From: Treponema sp.
GTDB lineage: Bacteria > Spirochaetota > Spirochaetia > Treponematales > Treponemataceae
Length of the DNA: 64,000 bases
Reading direction: 5' to 3'
Assembly (NCBI GenBank): GCA_018385415.1
Contig: JAHAZA010000097.1
Coordinates: 1-64,000 of the forward strand
In this document: positions 10,161 through 18,894 of the stretch, in pieces
How positions within the stretch are numbered: position 1 is the stretch's first letter
How the letters are laid out: every line of letters begins with the position of its first letter
Notes under the pieces: model-generated
Database searches by the model: none
Told to the model about the DNA's origin: nothing
Seen by the model: the letters and a program-made list of their open reading frames with translations, nothing else
Position numbers and translations under genes: made by a program

Positions 10161-11375
10161 TTTATTTTTAGAAATTAAGCAGTTTGCAAAAACTTCTATG
10201 CATTTACTATTTCCAACGTCTCCAAGTTTTTCACCTGTTTTTGCTTTTATAAAAACCTTGTCGTCAGAAACATTCAAAGTTTCTGCAATTGAATGTATAA
10301 CCTGCTCTCTGTAAGGAATGAATTTAGGTTTTTCAATAAGAATTACAATATCAAGATTTTCTAATTCCCAACCTTCGTTCTGTATTTCAGTCCAAGCTTC
10401 CGAAAGAAGTTTACGGGAATCCGCATCTTTATATTTAGGTTCTGTATCAGGAAAGTAACTTCCAATGTCACCTTTGTGGCTTGCTCCAAGCAGTGCGTCA
10501 GTAACAGCATGTAACACTGCATCTCCATCAGAATGACCATCTTCTCCTTTATCAAAAGGAATTTCAATTCCTCCAATGATAAGCCTTCTGTTTTCTACAA
10601 GTCTGTGTTTATCATAACCGATTCCTGTTCGAAACATGCTTTTCCCTTTAACAGTTGATGTATCTAAATTGTTTTGAGGAATATCCTCTATATATGTAAT
10701 TTTCTTGTTTTCAGCTTCACCGTCAAATACAAAGGTTTTTTTGTTTGAATAACGATCATAAATCTCTGTGTCATCAGTGTATTCTGTATTATCAAGCTTT
10801 GCCTGCTGATGACATTTATAAATTTCTGAAAATTTAAATCCTTGAGGTGTTTGAACTGCTTTTAGATTTTTGCGAATCAAATGTCTGCTTATAAAACCTG
10901 ATGAATCAATTTCTTTTTGTGTATCAACTGGATTGACTGCAGGGACACTTGCATCAAACTGAATAGTATAGTTAATGGTGTTTAATACTAAATTTGTAGA
11001 AAGAAATGGTCTTGCACCGTCATGAATTAAAACATAATCCGGAGGAATTTCTTTTAAAGAAAGTTTTGATAATGCGTTATATACAGATTCCTGTCTTGTT
11101 TTTCCACCTTCGACAAAAATAATATCTGTATTGTTACAAGATATAAAATTAGAAATTTCCGGATCTTTATATAAGGCGTTTTTTGCAGAATCTAAACCAT
11201 TTATTGGAATAACAACTGCAATTGTGTTTATTTGATTGGATTTTAAGAAAGTAAGGGCGACCGTGGAAAGAACAGTTCCATTATGTAAAGGAAGATATTC
11301 TTTTTTTATCTGGCCGCCCATTCTTGTTGACGAACCGGCTGCAACAATAATTAGTGCAATCGATTTAGAATTCAT
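10158..11375 (-). CDS. ispDF: Bifunctional IspD/IspF (MEP cytidylyltransferase / MECDP synthase)
   Basis: 405 residues. The N-terminal IspD domain (about 1-235) begins with LIIVAAGSSTRMGG, the CTP-binding loop, and has HDGARPF near residue 118; it makes CDP-methylerythritol from MEP and CTP. The C-terminal IspF domain (about 245-405) has GIGYDKHRL and GHSDGDAVLHAV with the Zn2+ Asp/His ligands, and DIGSYFPDT; it cyclises CDP-ME-2-phosphate to MECDP. Together they provide two non-consecutive steps of the methylerythritol phosphate isoprenoid pathway; IspE, between them, is not in this window. The start ATG lies 2 nt after the carD stop, so the two are co-transcribed and probably translationally coupled. 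Confidence 0.95.
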   Translation of the reverse strand: MNSKSIALIIVAAGSSTRMGGQIKKEYLPLHNGTVLSTVALTFLKSNQINTIAVVIPINGLDSAKNALYKDPEISNFISCNNTDIIFVEGGKTRQESVYNALSKLSLKEIPPDYVLIHDGARPFLSTNLVLNTINYTIQFDASVPAVNPVDTQKEIDSSGFISRHLIRKNLKAVQTPQGFKFSEIYKCHQQAKLDNTEYTDDTEIYDRYSNKKTFVFDGEAENKKITYIEDIPQNNLDTSTVKGKSMFRTGIGYDKHRLVENRRLIIGGIEIPFDKGEDGHSDGDAVLHAVTDALLGASHKGDIGSYFPDTEPKYKDADSRKLLSEAWTEIQNEGWELENLDIVILIEKPKFIPYREQVIHSIAETLNVSDDKVFIKAKTGEKLGDVGNSKCIEVFANCLISKNK

Positions 11376-11377
11376 TT

Positions 11378-12079
11378 TTACTCGTAATCGTCGTCTTCGT
11401 CGAAGTCTTCTTCTGTATCATCCAATGACTCTGTTTCTTCATCTGAATCATCGTCATCGTCATCATCGTCGCGAGATCTTCTTCTTTTCTTGTCTTCTTC
11501 TTCGTCACCCATATCAAAGTCGTCATCATCATCATCGTCTTGAGCGATAATGTGTTTAACTTTCTGAGCGGCTCCAGGTGGTTCAAGTTTTTCATGGATC
11601 ATTGCTTCGATATCTTTAGCTGATTTTCCTAATGCAAAACTGATTTCATCTTCAAGAAGCTTTTTAGCAGAGTCGTAAAGTTTTCTTTCCTGAATAGGGA
11701 GTTCTTTAACTTTACTTCTGTTATATAAACAGCGTACAATCTGTGCAATATCAGCGATACTTCCTTTCTTGAGAAGTTCGAGATTCATCTGGTAACGAAG
11801 CTTCCAGTCTGATGTAATAGGTTCAAAATCTTCAGAAAGCATATTCAAGGCTTTCTTAGCTTCTGATGCTTCAACAATAGCACGGATACCAAGATCCTTT
11901 GCATTGTTAACAGGTACCATAACGATCATGTCAGATACTTCAAGATAAATCTTGTAATATGCTACAGTTTCACCGTTAAATTCTTTTTCAAAGATTTCTG
12001 TAATCTTTCCAACACCCTGACTTGGGTAAACAATTTGCTGATTGACTTTAAATTCTGTCTTTATTCTCGACTTAGCCAT
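11378..12079 (-). CDS. carD: CarD/CdnL-family RNA polymerase-binding regulator with acidic tail
   Basis: 233 residues from ATG at 12079 (MAKSRIK). The open frame extends upstream, but that part lies within the promoter, so the start at 12079 is chosen. Residues of about 10-165 match CarD/CdnL: an N-terminal RNAP-interacting Tudor-like domain (VYPSQGVGKITEI, with YYKIYL and MVPVNNA) and a helical C-terminal DNA-binding part. CdnL/CarD stabilises open complexes at sigmaA promoters, including rRNA ones. The final 55 or so residues are an extraordinary Asp/Glu tract (runs of 7-8 Asp) interrupted by a basic KKRRRSR island. The acidic codons form a GAT/GAC repeat that could vary in length. It is first in an operon with ispDF. 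The promoter overlaps the start, so a leaderless mRNA is predicted. Confidence 0.9.
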   Translation of the reverse strand: MAKSRIKTEFKVNQQIVYPSQGVGKITEIFEKEFNGETVAYYKIYLEVSDMIVMVPVNNAKDLGIRAIVEASEAKKALNMLSEDFEPITSDWKLRYQMNLELLKKGSIADIAQIVRCLYNRSKVKELPIQERKLYDSAKKLLEDEISFALGKSAKDIEAMIHEKLEPPGAAQKVKHIIAQDDDDDDDFDMGDEEEDKKRRRSRDDDDDDDDSDEETESLDDTEEDFDEDDDYE

Positions 12080-12152
12080 ATTGTGTAGTATATCATAAAA
12101 ATAGGTCTCTTGCAACGATTGGACTTTTAATTTATGATTAGTTTCATTATTT
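12080..12152. promoter_or_regulatory. Divergent carD / DEAD-box promoters sharing one palindromic -35
   Basis: TTGCAA (12110-12115) is its own reverse complement. On the + strand it is followed after 17 nt by TATGAT (12133-12138), 14 nt before the helicase ATG. On the - strand it is followed after 17 nt by TATACT (12092-12087), 7 nt before the carD ATG. Both spacings are optimal. RNA polymerase could therefore use the same -35 element in only one direction at a time. Confidence 0.6.
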
Positions 12153-14129
12153 ATGAGAAAGACAAATAAACAAATTCCAACCGAAAACAACGAAAATCAA
12201 GACATTTCAGAAGTTTTAGAAAACAGCATTAAAGAAGTAGAAGGTGAAATTCTTGATTCCTCAGAAGATTCAGATTCCGAAGACACAATCAGCTTTGAAG
12301 ATTTAGGCTTAGATGAAGTTACATTAAAAGCAATTGAAAAAAAAGGATTTAAGGTTCCTTCTCCAATACAGGTTCTTGCTATTCCACGCCTTTTAGGTGG
12401 CGATGCTAATGTTATTGCTCGTGCCAGGACTGGTACAGGAAAAACTGCAGCCTTTGGACTTCCATTAGTACAAAAACTTCGTGAAAGAAAAGATAATGTT
12501 CGTGCATTAATTCTTGAACCTACAAGAGAACTGGCAGTTCAAACATCAAAAGAAATGCAGTCGTTTACAGAAGGAAAGTATCCTCACACATGCGTAGTTT
12601 ATGGTGGCGCAAGTATGGGTGAACAGATCCGTGAACTTAAGCGTGGAGCTGATATCGTTACTGGAACTCCTGGTCGTGTAAAAGATTTAATTGAACGTGG
12701 TGTTCTTGATTTGACTAAAATTGAATATTTCATTCTTGATGAAGGGGATGAAATGCTTGATATGGGATTTATTGAAGATATTGAAGAGATCTTCAGTAAG
12801 GCAAATCCTGAAAGCCGTGTACTTTTGTTCAGTGCAACAATGCCTGCTCCTATTCTTAAAATTGCCCAGAAGTTTATGGGTGAATATGAAATAGTTGAAG
12901 AAGAAGGTGTACTTGAAGAACCTTTGTTGATTGATCAGAAATATTGGATGCTTCGTGAAAGTGATAAGATAGAAGCTTTAGTTCGTCTTATTGATATCAG
13001 TCCCGATTTCTTTGGTCTTGTATTTACACAGACAAAAAATGATGCAGATGTTGTTTCAAAAATGCTTGATGAAAAAGGTTATGAAGCAGCAGTCCTTCAT
13101 GGAGATATTCCACAGAGTCAGCGTGAAAAAGTTCTTAGTCGGTTTAGAAATAAGAAAACTAGAATTCTTGTTGCAACAGATGTTGCAGCTCGTGGTATTG
13201 ATATTTCTGGATTAAGTCATGTTGTAAACTATTCACTTCCATTTGATGCTTCCACATATGTTCATCGAATTGGTAGAACAGGACGTGCCGGAACTTCTGG
13301 AATGGCCGTTACATTTGTTACACCATCAGAAAGAAGAAAGCTTGGATTTTTGAAAGCCGGAGTAGCAAAAGCAAGTAAAGGTGACCTTGTAGAAGAAAAA
13401 GTCCCTGAAATTGATGCTGTTCTTGAAGTAAAGAAAAACCGTCTGCTTGAACAATTAAAAAATTCAATTGCTGAGAAAGATAAAGTTGACGATTATTTTA
13501 CCAATATGGCAAATGAATTGACTGATGGGCAGGATACACTTGATATTCTTTCTAAGGTTTTGAATGTTCTCTATGGAAATTCAATTGATAAAGATCGTTA
13601 TGAAAAAATTAAACCTGTAAGTGATGATCGTGAAAGAGGTCGTGGTCGTGATGGTTCATTAAAACCAAATCAGGTTCGACTCTATGTTCAGCTTGGAAAA
13701 AAAGATGGATATAATGCAAAAAAGATTTCAGAATATTTTAGTAAGCTTTTAAGAATCCCAAATCATCAGGTTGATAAAATTGATGTTGCATCAACTTTCA
13801 CATTGATGAATCTTCCAAAGCAGGCTGCTGTAAAGGTTCTTGAACTTTCAAAAAAAGACAGAAAATTTGTTCATGTTCATATTGATTCGAAATCAGAAAA
13901 TACATTAAAAGAAGATTCGTCTTTTGGAAAAAGCCGTGGTGGTCGTGGTTCCAGATCAGGTTCTTCCAGAAAGTACGGTAGATCTTCTGCCTCTGAGCAT
14001 AAAGATGGACGTAAAGAAAAAGTAAAAAATACTGAAGCACATTCAACAAAGAAAGGTCGTTCAAATCCCCATGTTAGTGTAAAACGAAGTGGAAGTGCCG
14101 GCCTTTATAAGAAAAAGTCAAAGGATTAA
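12153..14129 (+). CDS. DEAD-box ATP-dependent RNA helicase with DbpA-type RNA-binding domain
   Basis: 658 residues. It has an acidic N-terminal extension (about 1-45), then a Q motif (FEDLGLDEVTLKAI with PSPIQ), motif I ARTGTGKTA, Ia PTREL, Ib TPGR, motif III SAT, and the C-terminal RecA domain motifs ATDVAARGID and HRIGRTGRAG. Motif II reads DEGD instead of DEAD. A DbpA-like RRM follows at about 505-575 (VRLYVQLGKKDGY, DIAS-like VDKIDVASTFTLMNL), then a basic Gly/Ser/Arg/Lys tail. These features fit a CsdA/DeaD-type helicase in ribosome assembly or mRNA turnover. The start has no Shine-Dalgarno sequence, and the predicted leader is only about 8 nt. It is divergent from carD. Confidence 0.92.
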   Translation: MRKTNKQIPTENNENQDISEVLENSIKEVEGEILDSSEDSDSEDTISFEDLGLDEVTLKAIEKKGFKVPSPIQVLAIPRLLGGDANVIARARTGTGKTAAFGLPLVQKLRERKDNVRALILEPTRELAVQTSKEMQSFTEGKYPHTCVVYGGASMGEQIRELKRGADIVTGTPGRVKDLIERGVLDLTKIEYFILDEGDEMLDMGFIEDIEEIFSKANPESRVLLFSATMPAPILKIAQKFMGEYEIVEEEGVLEEPLLIDQKYWMLRESDKIEALVRLIDISPDFFGLVFTQTKNDADVVSKMLDEKGYEAAVLHGDIPQSQREKVLSRFRNKKTRILVATDVAARGIDISGLSHVVNYSLPFDASTYVHRIGRTGRAGTSGMAVTFVTPSERRKLGFLKAGVAKASKGDLVEEKVPEIDAVLEVKKNRLLEQLKNSIAEKDKVDDYFTNMANELTDGQDTLDILSKVLNVLYGNSIDKDRYEKIKPVSDDRERGRGRDGSLKPNQVRLYVQLGKKDGYNAKKISEYFSKLLRIPNHQVDKIDVASTFTLMNLPKQAAVKVLELSKKDRKFVHVHIDSKSENTLKEDSSFGKSRGGRGSRSGSSRKYGRSSASEHKDGRKEKVKNTEAHSTKKGRSNPHVSVKRSGSAGLYKKKSKD

Positions 14130-14197
14130 CTATAATGTTAAGTCCTTATAATCGTTAAGTTTCTTTTCTGTTTTTTTTTCACTTTTTTATATCCTTA

Positions 14198-15661
14198 TTA
14201 AATTCCTTCCTGTTCCTGACGGATAGCTTCAAGACGGGCAAGACGTTTTTGATCTAATACAATACTTAAATTTTTTTCTTGAGTTGGAAGAACACGTCCT
14301 TTGGGACCATTTTTAGCTCTTCTCAAATATTTTACCTGTGTGTAATATAAATCTGCTTTTCCATTTTTTCTTGCTTTTGAATAATAAACAGCAAGGTTTC
14401 CGGCATCAAGCATTATATCAAGAGGGATTGTTTTTCCGGCACGATACTTAATAAATACATAACCTCCAGGACAGTCACGTGTATGAAACCACATGTCACT
14501 GCCGCGAACATGACGGCGTAATAATTCATCATTTTCATTAGCATCACGACCAACAAGTATATACCAGCCATCAACTGTAAAGTCTAAACCTGGATGTGTT
14601 TTCTTTTCCTGCTGCTTTGGTTTTGTGTCCTTGCGAAGCATCTGCTCAATACGAACAGGATTCTGTTCTTTTGTAATCGCATCGTATTCTTTTTCCAGTC
14701 TTGCGATTTTATCTTTTGAAAGCTGAATGTCCTGTTCCAGCTGTTCAAGTCCCGAAAGCTCTTTCTTGTAGGATTCATACAGAAGCTGAGCATTTTCATG
14801 GGCAGATAGTTTTGGATTAATTTTAATCTGAACTGTCTGGTTTGTTTCGTAATCTAGACATTCAAAAAAATTCATGCCAGGTTTAATTTCTGAAGCATAT
14901 GAAAGAAGTAGATCGCCCTGATGCTTTTTCTGTTCAGCATTTGAAAAATCATTTTTCTTCTGTTCAAGTTTTGAAAGAGCAGCTGTAAGCTTACTGTGGT
15001 GTTCGTTAAACCATTTTTCAGCTTTTTCTAAGAGAGCTTCACGACTTAATGTATCTGCATGTTCGCTGTAGAATAAATCTATTTTCTCGTTAAAGGATAA
15101 ATTTTCAAATGAAGTATATTCTGCCTGCTTTGAAGCATTATATTCTTCTTTTAATTCCGAAAAATCCCGAATAGGAAATTCTTTTACCTTTTTTTTGCTT
15201 GTATCCGGTTCAGAATATTTGCCGCCTGTAATTTCATCTTTATTTGGTCGGCGGAACATAGAGTCAAGAACATTTCCTTCCGAATCGCATAAAATAATGT
15301 TTCCTGCATTTGACCATAAGCGTACATACATGATGAACGCTTGTTCACCATGTGTAAGATCAAATCTTATTATGCGTTCAAGTCCAAGTTGTCTGCAGGA
15401 AATTATTTTTGATCCCTTGATTCGGGATTTTAAAAATTCCATGAAACGAAGAGGTTTTTCATTTTTAGGAATTTTTTTTCTTGTTTCACTGATTCGACAA
15501 CTTTTCGGAGCTGTGCATATTAAAACAGTTTTTGCAGTAGAGTTCTTATATGTGTAGAGTGCAAGTGTGTCAAATCCAGGCTGAATAATATCCTGAATGA
15601 ATGCACCTTCCAGATCAAGTTCTGAAAGGGCAAGGTTGATTTCATTACAGTTTAAAGACAT
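14198..15661 (-). CDS. NFACT-family protein (RqcH/Rqc2-like)
   Basis: 487 residues. The N-terminal NFACT-N domain (about 1-140) has GLERIIRF, at the place where RqcH has the Asp-Arg pair; here it is Glu-Arg. A coiled-coil middle follows (about 205-345), then the NFACT-R (DUF814) RNA-binding domain at about 365-470 (VRGSDMWFHTRDCPGGYVF). Family members bind peptidyl-tRNA on stalled 50S subunits and recruit Ala-tRNA for C-terminal tailing; older annotations call them fibronectin-binding proteins. It is shorter than RqcH (about 570 residues). The start overlaps the end of the upstream cNMP/HATPase gene by 10 bp, so the two are translationally coupled. Confidence 0.87.
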   Translation of the reverse strand: MSLNCNEINLALSELDLEGAFIQDIIQPGFDTLALYTYKNSTAKTVLICTAPKSCRISETRKKIPKNEKPLRFMEFLKSRIKGSKIISCRQLGLERIIRFDLTHGEQAFIMYVRLWSNAGNIILCDSEGNVLDSMFRRPNKDEITGGKYSEPDTSKKKVKEFPIRDFSELKEEYNASKQAEYTSFENLSFNEKIDLFYSEHADTLSREALLEKAEKWFNEHHSKLTAALSKLEQKKNDFSNAEQKKHQGDLLLSYASEIKPGMNFFECLDYETNQTVQIKINPKLSAHENAQLLYESYKKELSGLEQLEQDIQLSKDKIARLEKEYDAITKEQNPVRIEQMLRKDTKPKQQEKKTHPGLDFTVDGWYILVGRDANENDELLRRHVRGSDMWFHTRDCPGGYVFIKYRAGKTIPLDIMLDAGNLAVYYSKARKNGKADLYYTQVKYLRRAKNGPKGRVLPTQEKNLSIVLDQKRLARLEAIRQEQEGI

Positions 15662-16965
15662 TTATTTTTTTCTTCGTTAATGAGTTTCTGTAATTCGATT
15701 GTTTTATGTGTCTGATTGAAAAGTCTCTGAGCCAGCATCTTTGAAAGGAAGATACCGTAATGAGGGTTTTTTCTAATCATATCAAGAAAGTCGATTTTTG
15801 GAATTTTAATAAGGCGACAGTTTCCACTTGCAAGAATTGTTGCACTTCTTCTGTCATTCAAAAGAAAAGCCATTTCTCCAATAAACATATCATTAGGTGT
15901 TAAAACAGAAACAAGCTTGCGTCCTGAATATACTGCATATTTACCTGAAACAATAAAGTACAGGTCGTTAGTTGGTTCGTTTTCGCGACAAATTACTTCG
16001 CGGTCTTTAAATGTTACAGTTTCAAAAGTACGCATTACTCCAGGAATATTGTTTGAAGAGTTTTTCTGACTCTTTATCTTCAATGTTACTTTATTACCTT
16101 TGTCGTTGTACGAAAGTGTTCCAACCATTTCACCTGAAAGCTGGATACCACGACCATGAAGCTGGGTACTTTCTTCAGCCTGCTTCTGTGTGTATTTTTT
16201 CCAGTCAAAACCATTACCATCGTCGCTGATTGTGAATGAACAGAAATCCTGGTTGAGGATGTATGAAATTCCAATTTTACGATTTGAAAATTTTGGATCG
16301 AGACGTTTCTGTTCAATGAGAGAAACTATTTCACCATTTTCTTCCATCCATTTTGATTTTTCTTCATAAGAAATTTCAAGATTACCATGTTCCAATGCAT
16401 TATTCAAAAGTTCTGATAAAGCAATCTGAAGGTTAAAGCGATCAACGCTTGAAATTTTATTTGTGTTATAAAGATAACTGATAAGAAAGCTTGAGTAAAA
16501 ATGTATATCAAGAAGATCGTTGTCGAATGAAAAGCTTCCTGATTCTTCACCTGCAAAATCATTTTGCAGACCACGATGAAAAACAAACTGCTGGTTTGCA
16601 AGTATAAGTTTTAGAAGGCGTTCGAAATTCTGTTTAAATTCCTCTAATGTAAGAACACAAAGAATATTAGAATCTTTTAATTCTTCAAGAGTTTGTTTTT
16701 TTCCTCTTGTCTCGCAGACTGCAATGATTCCACCGTAATGAAGCCAAGGATCAGCATTAATGGTAGAAAGAATTGTGTCACAATCTGTATCTTCTGATGT
16801 ATAATCAAGAATCTTGATTTCAGGAAGTTCATAATTAACGTAGTTAATAATCTGAGGTGTAAACCACAAAAATTCTCCGTTAAAATAACGTTCAAACTTT
16901 TGTAAAGCGTTTTTTACTGTGTCCATTACTTCTTCGTTTGAAGAAATAGTAAGAATCTTTTTCAT
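15652..16965 (-). CDS. Receiver-like / HATPase / cyclic-nucleotide-binding regulatory protein
   Basis: 437 residues. Residues 1-130 resemble a degenerate receiver-like alpha/beta domain (starts KKILTISSNEEVMDTV). Residues of about 180-315 are an RsbW-like HATPase_c domain with N box ELLNNALEHGN, G1 box DDGNGFDW and G2 HGRGI. Residues of about 325-425 are a cyclic-nucleotide-binding domain (YFIVSGKYAVY, FIGEMAFLLNDRRSATI phosphate-binding cassette). No dimerisation/phosphoacceptor His domain is obvious, so it is more like an anti-sigma-type serine kinase gated by a nucleotide than a classical histidine kinase. Its partner is not next to it. It overlaps the NFACT gene by 10 bp. Confidence 0.8.
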   Translation of the reverse strand: MKKILTISSNEEVMDTVKNALQKFERYFNGEFLWFTPQIINYVNYELPEIKILDYTSEDTDCDTILSTINADPWLHYGGIIAVCETRGKKQTLEELKDSNILCVLTLEEFKQNFERLLKLILANQQFVFHRGLQNDFAGEESGSFSFDNDLLDIHFYSSFLISYLYNTNKISSVDRFNLQIALSELLNNALEHGNLEISYEEKSKWMEENGEIVSLIEQKRLDPKFSNRKIGISYILNQDFCSFTISDDGNGFDWKKYTQKQAEESTQLHGRGIQLSGEMVGTLSYNDKGNKVTLKIKSQKNSSNNIPGVMRTFETVTFKDREVICRENEPTNDLYFIVSGKYAVYSGRKLVSVLTPNDMFIGEMAFLLNDRRSATILASGNCRLIKIPKIDFLDMIRKNPHYGIFLSKMLAQRLFNQTHKTIELQKLINEEKNKCL

Positions 16966-16977
16966 TTTACCACCAGC

Positions 16978-18705
16978 TTAATTAATTGAATCAATATTTG
17001 CTTTTCCAGCTTTTACGAATGGAAGAACATCTTCTTCTGAGCTAACAGAAACAGTAACGAAACGAGGTTTGTTTCCTGCTTTTGCAAAAGCTTTTTTAGC
17101 CCAGTCTTTGTCAGTATCAGCATTGATAGCTTCAATTCCAAATCCCTTTGCGATAGAAAGTAAATCAGGATTTCCTTTGAATACAGAAGCACTGTAATTT
17201 TTTTCAAAAAGGTATTTCTGCTGCTGGTAAACCATACCGAGAGTTCCGTTTACGAAAACAATTACAGTTACTGGCAGATCAAGTTCTGCAAGAGTTGCAA
17301 GTTCCTGAATGTTCATCATGATAGAACCGTCACCAGAAATACATACTGTTCTTTTCTTTGGATTTGCAAGCGCACTACCAACAGCAGCAGGAAGACCGAA
17401 TCCCATTGTTCCAAGGCTTCCTGAAGTAAGGAAAGTATGAGGAGCTAAAACTGGGTAATACTGGGCAGCGAACATCTGGTGCTGACCAACATCTGTTGTA
17501 ACAAGAAGATCTTCAGGTTTTAATCCTGCTTTCTTTGCTTCTTCAGGAATGTTTGCAATAAAAGCACGAGGGTTTGTAACTTTAGATTTTTTGTCCTGAC
17601 CGCATTCAACAGAGAAAGATTTTTTTCTTAAGTCAGTTACTTCTTTAAACCATGCACTTCTTGTTTTTGCTTCGCCTTTAGAAACTTTTGTTGATTCTCG
17701 AATAAGCTCTGCAAGAACTGGAAGGCTTGATTCAACATCTGCTACTAAAGAAAGGTTTGCTGTAAAAATCTTGTTTATTTCTGCAGCATCAATATCAATG
17801 TGTAAAATTTTTGCATCTGGTGCAAACTTTGATGCAAGACCGATTGCGCGGTCATCAAAACGAACACCACAAGCTAAAACTAAATCACTGTCATGCATTG
17901 CCTGGTTTGCAGCAATGGAACCGTGCATACCAACCATTCCAAGGTAATGTTTTCCGTTTGAAGGAACTGCACCGATTCCCATTAATGATGAGATAACAGG
18001 CATTTCATAAACTGAAAGGAGTTCCGAAATTCCTTTTGCTGAAGCTGGATTATTACATCCACCGCCAACAAACATTACAGGTTTCTTAGCTTTAAGAAGG
18101 GCAGTAGACATGTCTTTTAATGTTGCAGCCATTTCTTTTTTACTTGCGTGGAATTTTGTATCAAGCTTTTTGTTTGTAATTTTTGGCCATGAATCAAATT
18201 CCACTTCTTCAAGCTGAACGTTGCGAGGAACATCGATTAATACAGGACCTGGGCGACCGCTGGTTGCAATCTTAAATGCCATTGGAATTGCTTCAAGAAG
18301 CTCAATTGCTGACTTTACCATTATACTGTGTTTTGTAATTGGGAAAGATAGTCCGAATGTGTCTGCTTCCTGGAAAGCATCAGTTCCCAGCATTGTTGTG
18401 TTTACCTGACCTGTGATTGCAATAATAGGAATTGAGTCACATTTTGCATCAGCGATTGAAGTTAAAAGGTTCATTGCTCCAGGTCCGCTTGTTGCAAAAC
18501 ATACAGCTGATTTTCCTGTTGTACGAGCGATTCCCTGTGCGACAAAACCTGCAGCCTGTTCCTGGCGGACGAGAACATGCTGAATTCCACTTCTTGTAAG
18601 CTCATCGTAAAGAGGTAAAATTGAACCTCCCGGGATTCCGGCAACTAAGTTAATGCCGTGCATTTTAAGTAATTCAGTAATAATCTGTGATCCAGTTTTT
18701 TTCAT
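16978..18705 (-). CDS. ilvB: Acetolactate synthase, large (catalytic) subunit
   Basis: 575 residues, full length for the AHAS catalytic subunit. The N-terminal ThDP-binding domain has AGIPGGSILPLYDEL and the catalytic Glu in RQEQAAGF. The central domain binds FAD. The C-terminal domain has the Mg-ThDP motif GDGSIMMN about 30 residues before NGTLGMVYQQQ. It condenses two pyruvates to 2-acetolactate, the first step in valine/leucine synthesis, or pyruvate with 2-oxobutyrate for isoleucine. No ilvN regulatory subunit or other ilv gene is adjacent, so the gene stands alone. A GGAG ribosome-binding site lies 8 nt before the ATG, and a TATATT -10 lies further upstream. The downstream gene is 13 bp away. 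Confidence 0.93.
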   Translation of the reverse strand: MKKTGSQIITELLKMHGINLVAGIPGGSILPLYDELTRSGIQHVLVRQEQAAGFVAQGIARTTGKSAVCFATSGPGAMNLLTSIADAKCDSIPIIAITGQVNTTMLGTDAFQEADTFGLSFPITKHSIMVKSAIELLEAIPMAFKIATSGRPGPVLIDVPRNVQLEEVEFDSWPKITNKKLDTKFHASKKEMAATLKDMSTALLKAKKPVMFVGGGCNNPASAKGISELLSVYEMPVISSLMGIGAVPSNGKHYLGMVGMHGSIAANQAMHDSDLVLACGVRFDDRAIGLASKFAPDAKILHIDIDAAEINKIFTANLSLVADVESSLPVLAELIRESTKVSKGEAKTRSAWFKEVTDLRKKSFSVECGQDKKSKVTNPRAFIANIPEEAKKAGLKPEDLLVTTDVGQHQMFAAQYYPVLAPHTFLTSGSLGTMGFGLPAAVGSALANPKKRTVCISGDGSIMMNIQELATLAELDLPVTVIVFVNGTLGMVYQQQKYLFEKNYSASVFKGNPDLLSIAKGFGIEAINADTDKDWAKKAFAKAGNKPRFVTVSVSSEEDVLPFVKAGKANIDSIN

Positions 18706-18835
18706 TGGTTATAACTCCGCCATTTTAGATAATATAATAGATAAATTTTACATTTTATATGAATTATGTCAATAAAGAGGAGGAGAAGTATTGCCATCAA
18801 AGAGGGGTTTTGTTAATTTGATTTAAAATGAAAAA
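18706..18835. other. Intergenic region upstream of ilvB
   Basis: This AT-rich spacer holds the ilvB promoter region (-10 like TATATT on the - strand about 30 nt before the start). Apart from the terminator to its right I see no gene or leader peptide. Confidence 0.4.
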
Positions 18836-18869
18836 GGTTCAAAGCGTGTTTGCTTTGAACCTTTTTTTT
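18836..18869. terminator. Intrinsic terminator of adk
   Basis: GGTTCAAAGC (18836-18845) and GCTTTGAACC (18852-18861) form a perfect 10-bp stem with a 6-nt loop, flanked by A5 on the left and T8 on the right. It can terminate adk on the - strand. Confidence 0.85.
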
Positions 18870-18894
18870 GTCTTTTTATAACTCAGGGAAAAGT

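Noticed and set aside
11236..11595. Arg/His-rich and Met/Thr-rich frames overlapping the carD acidic tail
   Set aside because: They are shadows of the GAT/GAC repeat in other frames and strands.
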